Shown: in pieces, positions 1 to 12,500 of the stretch | Layout of the letters: every line of letters begins with the position of its first letter | Numbering within the stretch: the stretch's first letter is position 1 | Assembly (NCBI RefSeq): GCF_002776525.5 | Contig: NC_045443.1 | Coordinates: 61,941,019-62,005,018 of the forward strand | DNA: 64,000 nucleotides | Direction: 5' to 3' | Source of the DNA: Piliocolobus tephrosceles | Taxonomy: Eukaryota > Chordata > Mammalia > Primates > Cercopithecidae | The notes under the pieces: generated by a model | The model's input: the letters and a program-made list of their open reading frames with translations, nothing else | Told to the model about the DNA's origin: nothing | Database searches by the model: none | Made by a program: the position numbers and the translations under genes

Positions 1-59
1 AGTTTGTCAGTCTGTGTCTTTTAATTGGGGCATTTACATTTAGCATTTAGCCCATTTAC

Positions 60-359
60 TTTTTTTTTTTTTTTTTTTTGAGACGGAGTCTCACTGTATC
101 TCCCAGTCTGGAGTGCAGTGGCATAATTTTGGCTCACTGCAACCTTTGCCTCCTGGGTTCAAGCAGTTCTCCTGCCTCAGCCTCCTGAGTAGCTGGGACT
201 ACAGGTGTGCGCCACCATGCCCGGTTAATTTTTATATTTTTAGTAGAGATGGGGTTTCACCATGTTGGTCAGGCCAGTCTCGAACTCCTGACCTCGTGAT
301 CTGCCTGCCTCGGCCTCCCAAAGTGCTGGGATTACAGGCATGAGCCACTAGGCCCGGCC
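60..359 (-). mobile_element. Alu (S/Y-type) in L1 ORF2
   Basis: Full-length Alu in reverse orientation with its A-tail as poly(T) at 61-79. It is flanked by an 11-bp target-site duplication TAGCCCATTTA at 48-58 and 360-370, which lies in the ORF2 start of the surrounding L1. It is therefore younger than that L1. Confidence 0.95.
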
Positions 360-683
360 TAGCCCATTTATATTTAAGGTTAATATTGTTATATGTGAAT
401 TTGATCATTATGATGCTAGCTGGTTATTTTGCTCGTTAGGTGATGCAGTTTCTTCATAGTGTTGATGGTCTTTACAATTTGGTATGTTTTTACAGTGGCT
501 GGTACCAGTTTTTCCTTTTCATATTTAGTGCTTCCTTAAGGAGCTCTTGTAAGGCAGGCCTGGTAGTAACAAAATCACTCAGCATTTGCTTGTCTAGGAT
601 TTTATTTCTCGTTTGCTTATGAAACTTAGTTTGGCTGGATATGAGATTCTGGGTTGAATATTCTTTTCTTTAAGAATATTGAG

Positions 684-983
684 GGCCGGGCGCGATGGCT
701 CAAGCCTGTAATCCCAGCACTTTGGGAGGCCGAGACGGGTGGATCACAAGGTCAGGAGAGCGAGACCATCCTGGCTAACACGGTGAAACCCTGTCTCTAC
801 TAAAAAAAATACAAAAAACTAGCCGGGCAAGGTGGCGGGCGCCTGTAGTCCCAGCTACTCGGGAGGCTGAGGCAGGACAATGGCGTGAACCTGGGAGGCA
901 GAGCTTGCAGTGAGCTGAGATCCAGCCACTGCACTCTAGCCTGGGCAACAGAGCGAGACTCTGTCTCAAAAAAAAAAAAAAAA
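684..983 (+). mobile_element. AluY of Old World monkey type, in L1 ORF1
   Basis: Full-length Alu with a 3' A-tail, bounded by an 11-bp target-site duplication AAGAATATTGA (672-682 and 984-994). It carries GCGATGGCTCAAGCC near the head, AAAACTAGCCGGG in the middle and GAGATCCAGCCACTG in the right arm. I associate these with the cercopithecid AluY-R lineage rather than human AluY. It splits the C-terminal part of the L1 ORF1 remnant. Confidence 0.93.
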
Positions 984-3642
984 AAGAATATTGAATATTG
1001 GCCCTCACTCTCTTCTGGCTTGTAGGGTTTCTGCAGAGAGATTCACTGTTAGTCTGATGGGCTTCCCTTTGTGGGTAACCCAACCTTTCTTTGGCTGCCC
1101 TTAATATTTTTTCCTTCATTTCAACCTTGGTGAATCTGACAATTATGTGTCTTGGGGTTGCTCTTCTTGAGGAGTATCTTTGTGGTGTTCTCTGATTTCC
1201 TGAATTTGAATGTTGGCCTGTCTTGCTAGATTGGGGAAGTTCTCTTGGATAATATCCTGAAGAGTGTTTTCCAACTCACTTCCATTCTTCCCGTCACTTT
1301 CATGTACACCAATCAAACGTAGGTTTGGTCTTTTCACATAGTCCCATATTTCTTGGAGGCTTTGTTTGTTCCTTTTCATTCTTTTTTCTCTAATCTTGTC
1401 TTCACGCTTTATTTAATCTCTGATATCCTTTCTTCCACTTGATCAGTTTGGCTATTGACACTTGTGTATGCTTCACAAAGTTCTTGTGCTGTGTTTTTCA
1501 ACTCCATCAGGTCATTTATGTTCTTCTCTAAACTGGTTATTCTAGTTAGCAGTTCCTCCAACCTTTCTTCAAGGTTCTTAGCTTCATGGTTCTTTAACTC
1601 GATGGAGTTTGTTATTACACACCTTCTGAAGCCTACTTCTGTCAATTTGTCAAACTCATTCTCTGTCTAGTTTTGTTCCCTTGCTGATGAGGAGTTGTGA
1701 TCCTTTGGAGGAAAAGAGGTGTTCTGGTTGTTGGTATTTTCAATCTTTTTGCACTGGGTTTTCCTCATTTTCATGGATTTATCTACCTTTGGTCTTTGAT
1801 GTCGGTGACCTTCAGCTGGCGTTTTTGTGTGGACATCCTTTTTGTTGATGTTGATGCTATTGTTTTCTAACAGTTAGTTGTTAGTTTTCTAACAGTCAGG
1901 CGTCTCTGCTGCAGGTCTGCTGGAATTTGTTGAAGGTCCACTCCAGACCCTGTTTTCCTGGGTATCACCAGTGAAGGCTGCAGAACAGCAAAGATTGCTG
2001 CCTGTTCCTTCCTCTGGAAGCTTTGTCCCAGACGGGCACCTGCCAGATGCCAGCCGGAGCTCTCCTCTATGAGGTGTCTGTTGACCCCTGCTGGGAGGTG
2101 TCTCCCAGTCAGGAGGCACGGGAGTCAGGGACCCACCTGAGGAGGCAGTCTGTCCCTAAGCAGAACTCCAGAGCTGTGCTGGGAGATCCACTGCTCTCTT
2201 CAGAGCCAACAGGCAGGAACATTTAAGTCTGCTGAAGTTGTGCCCACAGCTGCCCCTTCCCCTAGATGCTCTGTCCCAGGGAGATGGGAGTTTTATCTAC
2301 ACGCCGCTGACTGGGGCTGCTGCCTTTCTTTCAGAGATACGCTGCCCAGAGAGAAGGAATGTAGAGAGGCAGGCAGGCTGGCTAAGGCGGCTTTGCCGAG
2401 CGGTGGTGGGCTCCTCCCAATTCGAACTTCCTGGCTGCTTTGTTTACACTGTGAGGGGAAAACCACCTACTCAAGCCTCAGTAATGGTGGACGTCCCTAC
2501 CCCCACCAAGCTTGAGCATCCCAGGTCGACTTCAGACTGCTATGCTGGCAGCGAGAATTTCAAGTCAGTGGATCTTAGCTTGCTGGGTTCCATGGGGGTG
2601 GGATCCGCTGAGCTAGACCACTTGGCTCCCTGGCTTCAGCCCCCTTTCCAGAGGAGCGAATGGTTCTGTCTTGCTGATGTTCCAGGAACCAATGGGATAT
2701 GGAAAAAAACTCCTGCAGCTAGCTTGGTGTCTGCCCAAATGGCCACCCAGTTTTGTGGTTGAAACCCAGGGCCCTGGTGGTGCAGGCACCTGAGGGAATC
2801 TCCTGGTCTGTGGGTTGCAAAGACCATGGGAAAAGCATGGTATCTGGGCCTGAATGCATCATTCCTGATGGCACAGTCCATCAAGGCTTCCCTTTGCTAG
2901 GGGAGGAAGTTTCCCGACCCCTTGCACTTCCTGGTGAGGTGATGCCCCACCCTGCTTCAGCTCACCCTCTGTGTGCTGTACCCATTGTCTAACCAGTCTC
3001 AGTGAGATGAACTAGGTATCTCAGTTGGAAATGCAGAAATCACCAACCTTCTTCATTGATCTCACTGGGAGATGCAGACCGGAGCTGTTTCTATTCAGCC
3101 ATCTTGCCAGCTACCTGAGTCTATGTGTATCTTTACAGGTGAAGTATGTTTCTTGTGGGAAACAGATCATTGGATCCTGTTTTTTCATCCGTTCAGCCAC
3201 TCTGTGTCTTTTGATTGGAGAGTGTAGTGCATTTACATTCAGTGTTATTGAGAAGTAAAGCCTTACTCCTGCCATTTTGTTATTTGTTTTCTGGTTGTTT
3301 TGTGGGCTTCTCTTTCTTCTTTTCTTCCTTCCTGTTCCTTTTTTGTGAAGATGATTTTTCTCTGGTGGTGTGCTTTAATTTCTTGCTTTTTATTTTTTGT
3401 GTATTGTATGTTTTTTGATTTGAGGTTACCATGACACTGGCACATACTATCTTAAACCTATTATTTTAAACTGATGACAACGTAACGCTGGTTGCATAAA
3501 CAAACGTGCAAAAAGAAAACTAATAAAAACTCCATACTTTAACTTTGACCCTCTGCTTTTTAACTGTTTGTTGTTTCTCTTTATGTACTATGTCTTAAAA
3601 AGTTGTTCTAGTTATTATTTATTGGTTCATTATTTAGTCTTT

Positions 3643-3940
3643 CTTTTTTTTTTTTTTTTGAGACCGAGTCTTGCTTTGTTGCCCAGGCTGGAGTGCAGTG
3701 GCGTGATCTTGGCGCACTGCAAGCTCCGTCTCCCAGGTTCAAGCCATTCTCCTGCCTCAGCCTCCCGAGTAGCTGGGACTACAGGCGCCTGCCACCATGC
3801 CTGACTAATTTTTTTGTATTTTTAGTAGAGATGGGGTTTCACCGTGTTAGCCAGGATGGTCTCGCTCTCCTGACCTCATGATCCGCCCGCCTTGGCCTCC
3901 CAAAGTCCTGGGATTACAGGCGTGAGCCACCGTGCCTGGC
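3643..3940 (-). mobile_element. AluY/Sx-type
   Basis: Full-length reverse-oriented Alu with poly(T) at the left. It is flanked by a 15-bp near-identical target-site duplication (CATTATTTAGTCTTT at 3628-3642 and CATCATTTAGTCTTT at 3941-3955). It is inserted in the older L1. Confidence 0.94.
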
Positions 3941-4277
3941 CATCATTTAGTCTTTGTACTTAAGTCAAGAGAAGTTTATACATCACAATTACAGTGTTAT
4001 CCTAAATTTGTGTTTTTCTGTGTGCTTACTATTATCAGTGAGTTTTTTTACCCTCACATGCTTTCTTCTTGCTCATTAACATCCTTTTCTTTCAGATTGA
4101 AGAACTCTCTTTAGCATTTCTTAAAGGACAGGTCTAGTGTTGATGAAATCCCTCAGCTTTTGTTTGTCTAGGAAGGTCTCTATTCTTCCCTTATGCTTAA
4201 AGGATATTTTCGCTGGATATACTTACTAATCTAGGGTAGAAGTTTTTTTTTTTTTCTTTTGGCAGTTTAAATGTGTC

Positions 4278-4315
4278 ATGCCACTCTCTCCTGGTTATGC
4301 CACTCTCTCCTGGCC
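4278..4315. repeat. 19-bp tandem duplication within old L1
   Basis: ATGCCACTCTCTCCTGG followed by TT, then the same 17 bases followed by CC: two head-to-tail 19-bp units. I remember related L1 copies as having the motif once, so this is probably a local slippage event. Confidence 0.8.
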
Positions 4316-5107
4316 TGTAAGGTTTCCACTGAGAAGTCTGTTGCAAGACATATTGGAGCTTCATTGTATGTTATTCATTTTTTTTTTTTCGCTTGCTGCT
4401 TTTAGGATCATTTCCTTACCCTTGACCTTTGAGAGTTTGATTGTAAAATGCCTTGAGGGAGTCTTCTTTGGGTTAAATCTGTTCTATAACCTTGTACTTG
4501 AATGTTTGATGTACTCCTCTTGGTTTGGGAAGTTCTTTGATATTATCTCTTTGAATAAGCTTCCTATCCCTATCTCTTTCTCTGTCTCCACTTTAAGGCC
4601 AATAGCTCTTAGATTTGCCCTTTTGAGGCTATTTTCTAGATTCTGTAGGCATGCTTCATTATTTTTTATTCTTTTTTCTTTTGTCTCCTTTGTGTATTTT
4701 CATATAGCCTGTCTTCAAGCTCACTAATTATTCTACTTGATCAATTCTGCTATTAAGAGACTCTGATGCATTGTTCAGCATGTTGATTGTATTTTTCAAG
4801 TCCATAATTTCTGCTTAACTATTTCACTCTTTTTATTAATTTTTTATGGTAGAATTCTGAATTCCTTCTCTGTGTTATCTTGAATTTCTTTTGAATTCTG
4901 TGTCTGAAAGGTCCCATATCTCTGTTACTCCAGGATTGGTCCCTGGTGCTTTATTTAGTTCATTTGGTGAGGTCATGTTTTCCTGGATGGTGTTGATGCT
5001 TGTAGATGTTCTCTTGTGTCTGGACATTGAAGAGTCAGGTGTTATGGTCTTCACAATCTGAGCTTGTTTGTGCCTATCCTTCTTGGGAAGGCTTTCCAGG
5101 TGTTAGG

Positions 5108-5507
5108 ACAGTCTTGCATTGCTACAAAGAAATACTTGAGAATGGATAATTTATAAAGAAGAGAGGTTTAATTGGTTCATGCAGGCTGTATAAGCAGCAT
5201 GACCCTGGCATCTGCTTGGCTTCTGCGGAGGCACAGGGAGCTTTTAATCATGGCAAAGGTAAAGAGGGAACAAACATGTCACATGGCCAGAGCAGGAGAA
5301 AGAGAGAGAGTTAGATGGTGGGTGGTGCCACACATTTTTAAATAACCAGGTCTTATGTGAACTCAGAGCAAGAGCTCACTTATCACCAAGGGAATGGCCC
5401 AAGCCATTCATGAGGGATGCAGACACCTCCTACCAGGCCCCACCTCCAACATTGGAGATTACAATTCAACATGACATTTGACTGAGAAAAATATCCAAAT
5501 TATCACT
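5108..5507 (-). mobile_element. MaLR-type solo LTR (MST/MLT-like)
   Basis: The sequence follows the order of a reversed MaLR LTR: a GCTACAAAGAAATACTTGAGA-like start, GGTTTAATTGGTTCATGCAG, an AATCATGGCAAAGG block, then CCAGGCCCCACCTCCAACATTGG. It interrupts the 5' UTR of the older L1, which resumes at about 5508 (AGGTGTTAG and AGGTATTAG flank it). There is no internal retroviral sequence, so it is a solo LTR. The subfamily is not determined. Confidence 0.75.
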
Positions 5508-7439
5508 AGGTATTAGAAGGGACTTGGGCCCCAAGCCCAGTAATGCTGTGGTGTTTGCAAACTTGTAGAGGTACCACCTTGGTGGTCTTTGAGAAGATCT
5601 GGAAGAATTCTCTGGATTACCAGGCAGAGACTCTTATTCTTTTCCTTTAATTTATCTGAAACATGTGGAGTTTCTCTTTCTGTGATGAGCCCTCTGGAAT
5701 GGGGGGTGTGGTGATGCAAACACCCCTGTGGCCACTACCACTGGGACTGTGCTGGGTCAGACCTGAAGTTAGGTCAGCACTGGGCCTTGCCCAAGGCCCT
5801 TCCCTTCAGGACAGTGAGTTCTCCCTAGGCCCACGTGTGTCTAGAGTTTTTTTCTGGGAGCCAGGGATTGGAGTTAAAAACCTTAGTAATTTACCTGATA
5901 TTCTATTCTACTGCAGCTAAGCTGACACTGAAACTACAATGCAAAGTTCTTCCTGCTCTTCCCTCCCCATACCACAGGCAGAAGAGTTTCTACCTGTGGC
6001 CACCACCACCACTGGTCCATAAGGAGTTCTGCTGGGCCACCACCAATGTTTGCTTAAAGCCCAAGGGCTCTTCCATCAGCTTATGGTGAATGCCATCAGG
6101 CCTGGGATTCACCCTTCAGGGCAGTGGGCTCCCCCTGCCCCAGGGCAGGTCCAGAAATTCTGTCCAAGAGCCTGGGCCTGGACTCAGACCCCAAGAGCCT
6201 GCTTGTTGCTCTACCCCACTGTGGCTGAGCTGGTATCTAGGGTGCAAGAAAAAGTCCCCTTTACTTTTCCCTCTGCTTGTCTCAAACAGAATGAGTTTTT
6301 CACCCTGGCCACCACAGCTGGGAATATCTGGGTCTCCCCTGAAACCAGCATGTCTCAGAGCTCAGGGCCCCTGGCATACTCCCTGGACATGGCTGGTTGT
6401 TATTTAGGATCCAAGGACTCTTTAGTCAGCAGATGATGAATCCTGCAAGTGTTGAGTCCTCCCCTTTAAGGCAATGGGTTCTCTTTTGGCCCAGGGTGTG
6501 GCTAGAAATGTCATCTGGGAGCTAGGGCCTGGAATAGGGGCCTCATGACTCTGCCTGGTACCCTATCCTGCTGTGTCTGAGCTGCTATCCAAAATACAAG
6601 ACAAAGTCCTCTTTACTCTTTATTCTCCTCTTCTTAAGCAGAAGGAAGGAGTCACTTTCATTGCTATGAGCTGCACTGCCTGGCGTTGGGGGAGGGATGG
6701 TGCAAGTCCTCCGGTAGCCACACCAGCTTGTGTCTCCCTAGGTCATGTGCCACCCTAGTTCAATGGCTCTAAGCCAAGCCTAGCACTAGGAGTTGCCTAG
6801 GAATTGCAGTCCTTGTGTCCCAGACTGCTGTTCAGGTTTACCTAGGATCCCAGAGCACTTTGGCCTGCGACGGCGAGGCTTGCTGAGGAACTTGAGTTCA
6901 ACAGCTGAAATGGGCGATTCCCTGCTGGCTAGGTCTGATTCAGATGCTCCCTCTGAGTGTAAATGCCGGCTGAGCCCAGCACAACTTTGCTCTCCACTGT
7001 GACAGAGCAGCACTGAGTTCAATGTAAAGTCCTCCAGTCACTGCACTCTCTCATCCCCAAGTGCACAGACTCTTTCTCCATGTCTTATGGCCACTGTCAG
7101 GGGGACTGGGGAGGGGTGGCGTCCATGATTCAAGACTGTCTTTCCTCCCCTCCTCAGTGCCTCTTTCCACGATATGGAGTTCAAATCAGATATTGTGATT
7201 ATTCACCTAATTTTTGGTTCTTGTTATGGTGCTTCTCTGTGTACAGACAGTTGTTAAAATTTGGTGTTGCAGGAGGGGGCGTGAATGGTGTATGCTTCCA
7301 TTCTGCCATCTTGCCTGCCCCTCCATTTCCATCAAACTTATTAATTCATTAAGCAAACATTTATTGAGAATCCATGATTAATTTTCTGCCTTTTCTTTTT
7401 CAATCAATGTTGAATCAAACCCAACTTGTAGAAGATGGC

Positions 7440-7715
7440 TGTCTTTCTAGATTCCCTCTGCTCTAATATGGAATGAATCTTTTACCATAGCCACTACAGC
7501 TGAGAATATGCTGGGTCTCCCCTGAAGCCAGCATGTCTCAGAGCTCAGGGCCCATAGCATATTCCCTGGATATTGCTGGTTGTTACTCGGGGTCTTTAGT
7601 CAGCAGGTGATGAATTCTACCAGTGCTGGGTCCTTCCCTTTAAGGCAGCGGGTTCCATTTTGGCCCTGGGTGTGGCTAGAAATGTCATCTGGGAGCTAAG
7701 GCCTGGAATAGGGGC
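7440..7715 (-). repeat. Second partial copy of the old L1 5' UTR
   Basis: Sequence from about 7473 to 7711 matches 6299-6542 of the neighbouring L1 5' UTR with scattered differences. Shared words include AGCATGTCTCAGAGCTCAGG and GTGTGGCTAGAAATGTCATC. It lies beyond the L1 5' end at 7323, separated by about 120 bp. It may be a second L1 fragment or a local duplication of the 5' UTR. Confidence 0.8.
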
Positions 7716-8217
7716 CCAGCATTTTGCTACCAGAGTAATGATCCATGCTTACTGCTTTGGTCATCTCCTTGCTCTACACTAAGTCCTTCAGCACTTCCTT
7801 ATTACTAACTACAGTAAATAAAATGCTTCAGCCTGATTTTCTATGCTCTGTACTAACTTCTCCAAATATTTATCGAGCACCTCTAAATGTCAGATAATGT
7901 GCCAGGTGCAGGGACACAGAAGAAAGCATGGGCTATGTCTTTGGGAGCCTATAGTCTCCTAGAACACAGTGTAGGGAGTGCACCGAGGGAGGTGTGCAGA
8001 GTGGCTGGGGGCTGAGGAAGAGAGAAGACCTCATCTAGCCTGGGGGTCAGGGATGGAGTGAGTTGGAGGAGAGGAAGTTAGGAAAGCCTTTCTTGAGGGA
8101 ATTCATGTCTGGTTTTACCTTTACAGAAGAATAGGAGTTGACTAGGCTGTGTGTGTGCGTGGGCGTGTGTGTGTGTGTATGTGTGTGTAGGGGTGCACAT
8201 ATATGCAAGGGTGGTTG

Positions 8218-8248
<31 letters not shown>

Positions 8249-9140
8249 TGAAGGCTCTTGTGCAGAGTGGAGAGTCAATTCGTGTTTGAGAGAGAAGCAT
8301 GTGTCAAGGACTATTGATAACATACTGCATAAGTGTGAGGGGGACTCTCAGAAGGCTGGAATTCAGGGACTGGCTCATGGAAGACCACAATGCCTGGTAA
8401 GGCACTTGGACTTGATGTTTCAGGTCAGTGATTGAGAGGTTGTACTTGCTGGAGTTCTGGGGCTTCTGTGGACCCTTTGGAAAGGGGAATAGAAGAGCTG
8501 TGGACCTGAAAGATTTTAAGGAGAGGAGGAAAATGTTTGAGTTTTGTTTTAAGTCAACTCCATGGGCAGCTCTGTGAAGGATGGATTTCAAAGGGACAAG
8601 TCTGACAGCAAGGAAGGCCTGTGAGGAGGCAGTGAAGAGTGGAAACAGACTGGAACAGAAACAGCACTTACAAGGTGAAATTGACTGGACTTGGCCATGG
8701 AAAAGGGATACAGGGGTGAAAGAAAAAGTAATGGGGGAGAAAGGGCAACCCATAATCTTCTGGCTTAGAAGGAAGAGGGCAAGTTTCTGAGGGGAGGAGG
8801 ATGGGCTCGTTTTCAGATAGGTTGCTTTAGAGGTGTACTTGGACTGCCCCATCCCCAACCTATCCAAAGGTGTTCCTGCTATTTCACAGACAGACTCTAT
8901 GGCACTGGTCATAGCTCTGTTCCCACCCAGGCCTCTGTAGGCCATTGCTCCTTCCTGTGACAGGGCTTGTGGTCCCTCTGATGCTGCATCTGTGAAAATC
9001 CTATTTGCCCACCTGGATCCTGGATGCCGCATGCCACTCAATCTCTTCTCTCTCCCACTCCCACGACCTCTCCCACTCCCATGACCTTATCTTGGGACTC
9101 ATGGATGATGGCTTTTCTGTACTCCTCCAGTACTGAAGAT
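7716..9140. other. Intronic stretch without a supported gene; contains a GT-rich microsatellite
   Basis: Apart from the alternating GT tract, this stretch has weak resemblance to ancient interspersed repeats near 7870-7930 (a degraded version of a common motif around CCAGGTGCAGGG). It holds the longest frame outside the genes (minus strand, 8304-9041), but that frame shows no recognisable domain, splice context or coding bias and I treat it as chance. Confidence 0.6.
8149..8250. repeat. (GT)n microsatellite, interrupted
   Basis: Two alternating purine-pyrimidine GT blocks (about 8149-8189 and 8215-8249), separated by a short mixed stretch with ATATATGCAAGGG. Such tracts are usually length-polymorphic and can adopt Z-DNA. 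Confidence 0.93.
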
Positions 9141-9144
9141 TCTT

Positions 9145-9576
9145 GTTTTTTTTTTTTTTCAAACATGGTCTCACTTTGTCACACAGACTAGAGTGCAGTG
9201 GCATGAGCATGGCTCACTGGAGTCTTGACTTCCTGGGCTCAAGCGATTCTCCCACCTCAGCCCCGCAAGTAACTGGGTCTACAGGCATGTGCCACCAGGC
9301 TGGGCTAATTTTTAAATTTTTTGTAGAGATGGGGTTTCACCATGTTGCCCAGGCTGGTTTTGAACTCTTGGGCTCAAGCAGTCCTCACTCCTCAGCCCTG
9401 CAAGTAGCTAGGACTACAGGTGCATGCCACCATGCTTGGCTAATTTTTTAAAATATATTTTAGAGATGGAGTTTTGCCATGTTTCCCAGGCTGGTCTTGA
9501 ACTCCTGGGCCTCAGGCGAGGCCTGCCTTGGCCTCCCAAAGTGCCGGGATTACAGGCATGAACTACTGCACCCACT
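9145..9576 (-). mobile_element. AluJ-type element with an extra arm (about 430 bp)
   Basis: Reverse Alu with poly(T) at the left. It is about 130 bp longer than a normal dimer because the block from AAGTAGCTAGGACTACAGG through the T-rich linker and GTCTTGAACTCCTGGG occurs twice (about 9270-9380 and 9400-9515). It is either a trimeric Alu formed by unequal exchange or one Alu recombined into another. High divergence suggests AluJ age. Confidence 0.85.
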
Positions 9577-12500
9577 CTATTTTTCAAGTATATTAATTTT
9601 TTTTTTTTTTCTGTAAGTAGCAAGTTCCTTAATGTTAGGGGCTTCTGCAACATCTAGCTTAGTGCGAAGAATACAACTGGTTACTCAGTGAATACACAGA
9701 ATCATGGAATGTTAGATCTTGAGGCTGTGGTTTTCAAACTGGACTGTGTAAGAAACATCCCAGAAGTGTATGAAAATGCAGATATTTGGCCCATGGGTGG
9801 TTCTGATACAGGTGGTTTTCAGAAAACACTTAGAGAAACACTGGCTTAAAAGAAACTTAAAGATCAATTAAACTAATTCTGTCATGTTAGAGAGAGGAAA
9901 CCATGAGTTGGAGTGTCAGCAACTTGTCGGTTTCTCAGGTTGTCTAGTGTCAGACCCAAGACTACCCCTAGGTCCCCGACTCCTAGCCGAATGCTTTTCC
10001 TCACCACCCAACACACTGCTTCCACCTATTCAAAAGATGTCTTTCTAAAAGCTGAAATCCTCTTTAGAAGAATAAGGCAACATCTCATTTCACTTACAGT
10101 TTAAACGTTGCCAGAAGGAATGAGATGCGTTGGAGGCCATCTTTGTCCTCTAGGAATTTCTAATCTTAGGTATTAGGAGAAGGAACCACTTCTTGACGCT
10201 GCTTAAAGCAGAAGAATCCTAGAGGGAGAATTGTAGGCTGTGGATTTATTGATGGGATTCCATTTCAGTAGCATCCCTCCTGTTGAGAAAACATCTGCGT
10301 GAAGATGAACTAAGCCTAATTTTGTGCAACTCATGTTTTCATATTTCTTGTAAAGCATATCAATAATTACAAAATATAATGTCTTTTCAGTGCCTAAATA
10401 TAAATATCTATTTAAGCATATGTTGGTAGTTCAGATAGTAAATAGACTTGTTAGTTTTCCTTGACATCATAGAATGTTCAGGAGAGAAATGGTGGATGTC
10501 ATTTCAAGCCATTTTCTTTCCTATATTCATTTTTTTAAATTTATACTGTCAGCAAACCCGAAATAGCACCAGGTGAAAAATGTGGGCTGAATGTAAGGTC
10601 TTTATTTTTGAGCTGAAGAGATGACAGCATTCGCCCCTTTCAGTCTTTTCCCTTTCTTTCAGTTCTAAGTGCCATACTGAAAATCATATGCTGGGTTTTA
10701 CCCCTTGTAGATCACTGTTTTCTTATTAGCAATGGTCATTTTCATGTTTGTTTTTTTTTAAATTGATAGGGTTAAAGAAACTGGAGGAATGCTGATTAAA
10801 TAATGTACCTGGATATCTGTAGGATTTTTGACAATACCTTTTGTAAGTTCCTTGAGGGCAGTGTGGAGAAAAGTTAGTTAAGATGCTATTATTAGGGTTT
10901 GTAGGTGCTTGGGAAGCCTAACTCAAAGTGTTTGTGACTGATTTCCTGTTGTCTGGTGGGAGATCTTATGTACTGAGAGGCAGGACTTTCCTTTGCACCC
11001 ACTCTGTTCACTTTTTTCCATCAGTGATGGGGTGGAAATTACAAGGGTGTGGATGCTTGTTCAATACAAGGATCATGTTTGATTAATTAAATTGAAATCA
11101 CCTGTCCTGCAAAACTGCGTGTGCCCATAACTGAAAGTGCTTAAGCTGTGCCTTTGTGACCATCTGTTGGAGATGCTCTGGAAGGGACTCCTGCTTGGGA
11201 GGGAGGTGGAACTAATATATTTGAATTCCTTTCTAACCCTGTGATTCTATTACTGTACCATATTTTGGCTCTAAGATGATTAGGCAAATCTCTTTCTTGG
11301 AATCTGTTGTAAATTTCTGACTTACCAAGGTGGAAGCCTAAAGGTTTCAGACACCCCGAATGCTATGTCAGTGTGCCAGGGATGCTTATGCTCCTGGGAT
11401 AAAATGCCTTCAGACGTGAGACCTTCAAGTGAGTGAGTGAATATTTGGGAAGAACTACTATAAACAACTTTGTTTCAGGGATACTGATTTCTTCTTTGAA
11501 GGACTAAAAGTCAATGACAGAGAAAGGAAGACCTGAAGTGGAGATGAAAGTGCAGTGGAGCTAGTTTTCTTTTTGGTCAGGTGTCTTTAGCTGAGTGGCC
11601 CCTGAGGGATCTTGCTCAGAGCCTAGACCATCAGCCCTGGTGCAGGGCAGGGTACAGTAGGGGGAGGATGTATTTCCCTGTTCCTCTTATGAACTTCCTT
11701 CACAAGGCTGGATGAGGGAATTTACTGATAGCTTGTTACAAAACTGGCAAAATGAAACACAGGTGAACCTTTAGCTCATCATCCTACTTATTGTCTTTAA
11801 TAAGATACGTTATTATACTTGTAAGGAATTTTGAAATTCTTAGCATCAAAAATCTCACCTTTTAAAGTTGAATCCAAAGGACATGGGTTTCTTAAATGTC
11901 TGAACACATTTCTAAACTGTTAGAGAGGAAAAAAAAGTTACATGAATGAGAGTTGATTCTTGGCCCAACTGTGGGATCACAGTTGGTGTGTGATGGTCAG
12001 ACAAGGCAGTGCAGCTCCTACCCAGTCCCTAGGGAAGATGCTGTGCTCTGGATCAGCTGCTGAGGAGAGGATTTCACATCTCTTGCGTTCCCTCAAAAGG
12101 GTATGTGGAGCTAAGACATGATCGTAAAAGCAAGCGGGGAAGAATTCTGCAGTGGCAGCGAGGTAGCTGTTCGATACCTTTGTGGGATCAAAGAACATGA
12201 GAGTGCTTCTGACTACATTATTAATAAAATTATATGAAGTGTTTTGGCGTACAGATGTATTAAGAATAGTACAATAAAATCTACATACCCCCCACCCAAT
12301 TTAAGAAATACAAATTAACAACCATAGGAAAACACCCTCATATACTTCTCCCTGATCTTATCCCCATCTCCTCTCAGAGGTAACCACCATCCTGAGTTTC
12401 ACACCCTTTATTTTTTAAATGAGGAAAAGGAGGCCCAGAGAGATGGGGAACTGGTTTAATTTCACACTTAAGGCTAGTGAGAGCCACAAGATGCCTTCTA

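Larger units (their letters stand above)
1..3113 (-). mobile_element. Primate L1 (L1PA-type) 5' part: 5' UTR, ORF1 and start of ORF2, interrupted by two Alus
   Basis: Read on the minus strand, this begins with an L1 5' UTR (about 3113 down to 1780) and continues through ORF1. ORF1 pieces are visible: a coiled-coil segment at 1645-1409, the RRM-like segment at 1379-1143 (including the IWDYVKRPNLRLIGV-type motif), and the C-terminal domain from about 1110 to 480. ORF2 begins near 410 and runs out of the window at position 1. Frames are broken by stops and by Alus at 60-359 and 684-983, so the copy cannot make protein. The 5' end at about 3113 matches the conserved L1 start (CCATCTTGCC in + orientation), so the copy is 5'-complete. 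It sits inside an older L1. It is antisense to TBC1D30. Confidence 0.93.
3114..7323 (-). mobile_element. Older L1 (L1M-type, possibly HAL1-like), 5'-complete
   Basis: Minus-strand old L1. From right to left it has a 5' end at about 7323 (CCATCTTGCC context), a long GC-richer 5' UTR (about 7323-5510), ORF1-related sequence (about 5100-4100) and then sequence resembling an internal ORF2 stretch (about 3270-3120). ORF1 is recognisable by parallels with the younger L1 at its left but is full of stops. An Alu (3643-3940) and a MaLR LTR (5108-5507) are inserted in it, and the L1PA element truncates its left end. ORF1-like sequence lying so close to ORF2-internal sequence suggests either an internal deletion or a HAL1-type element; I cannot decide which. 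Confidence 0.8.

Noticed and set aside
2238..2762. 174-residue + strand frame
   Set aside because: It lies in the reversed 5' UTR of the L1 element and matches no L1 protein. L1 5' UTRs are GC-rich and often open by chance.
8304..9041. 245-residue minus-strand open frame
   Set aside because: It is the longest frame outside the exons, but it lacks a recognisable domain, overlaps a GT microsatellite flank, is low-complexity in composition (Ser/Leu/Pro) and has no splice context.
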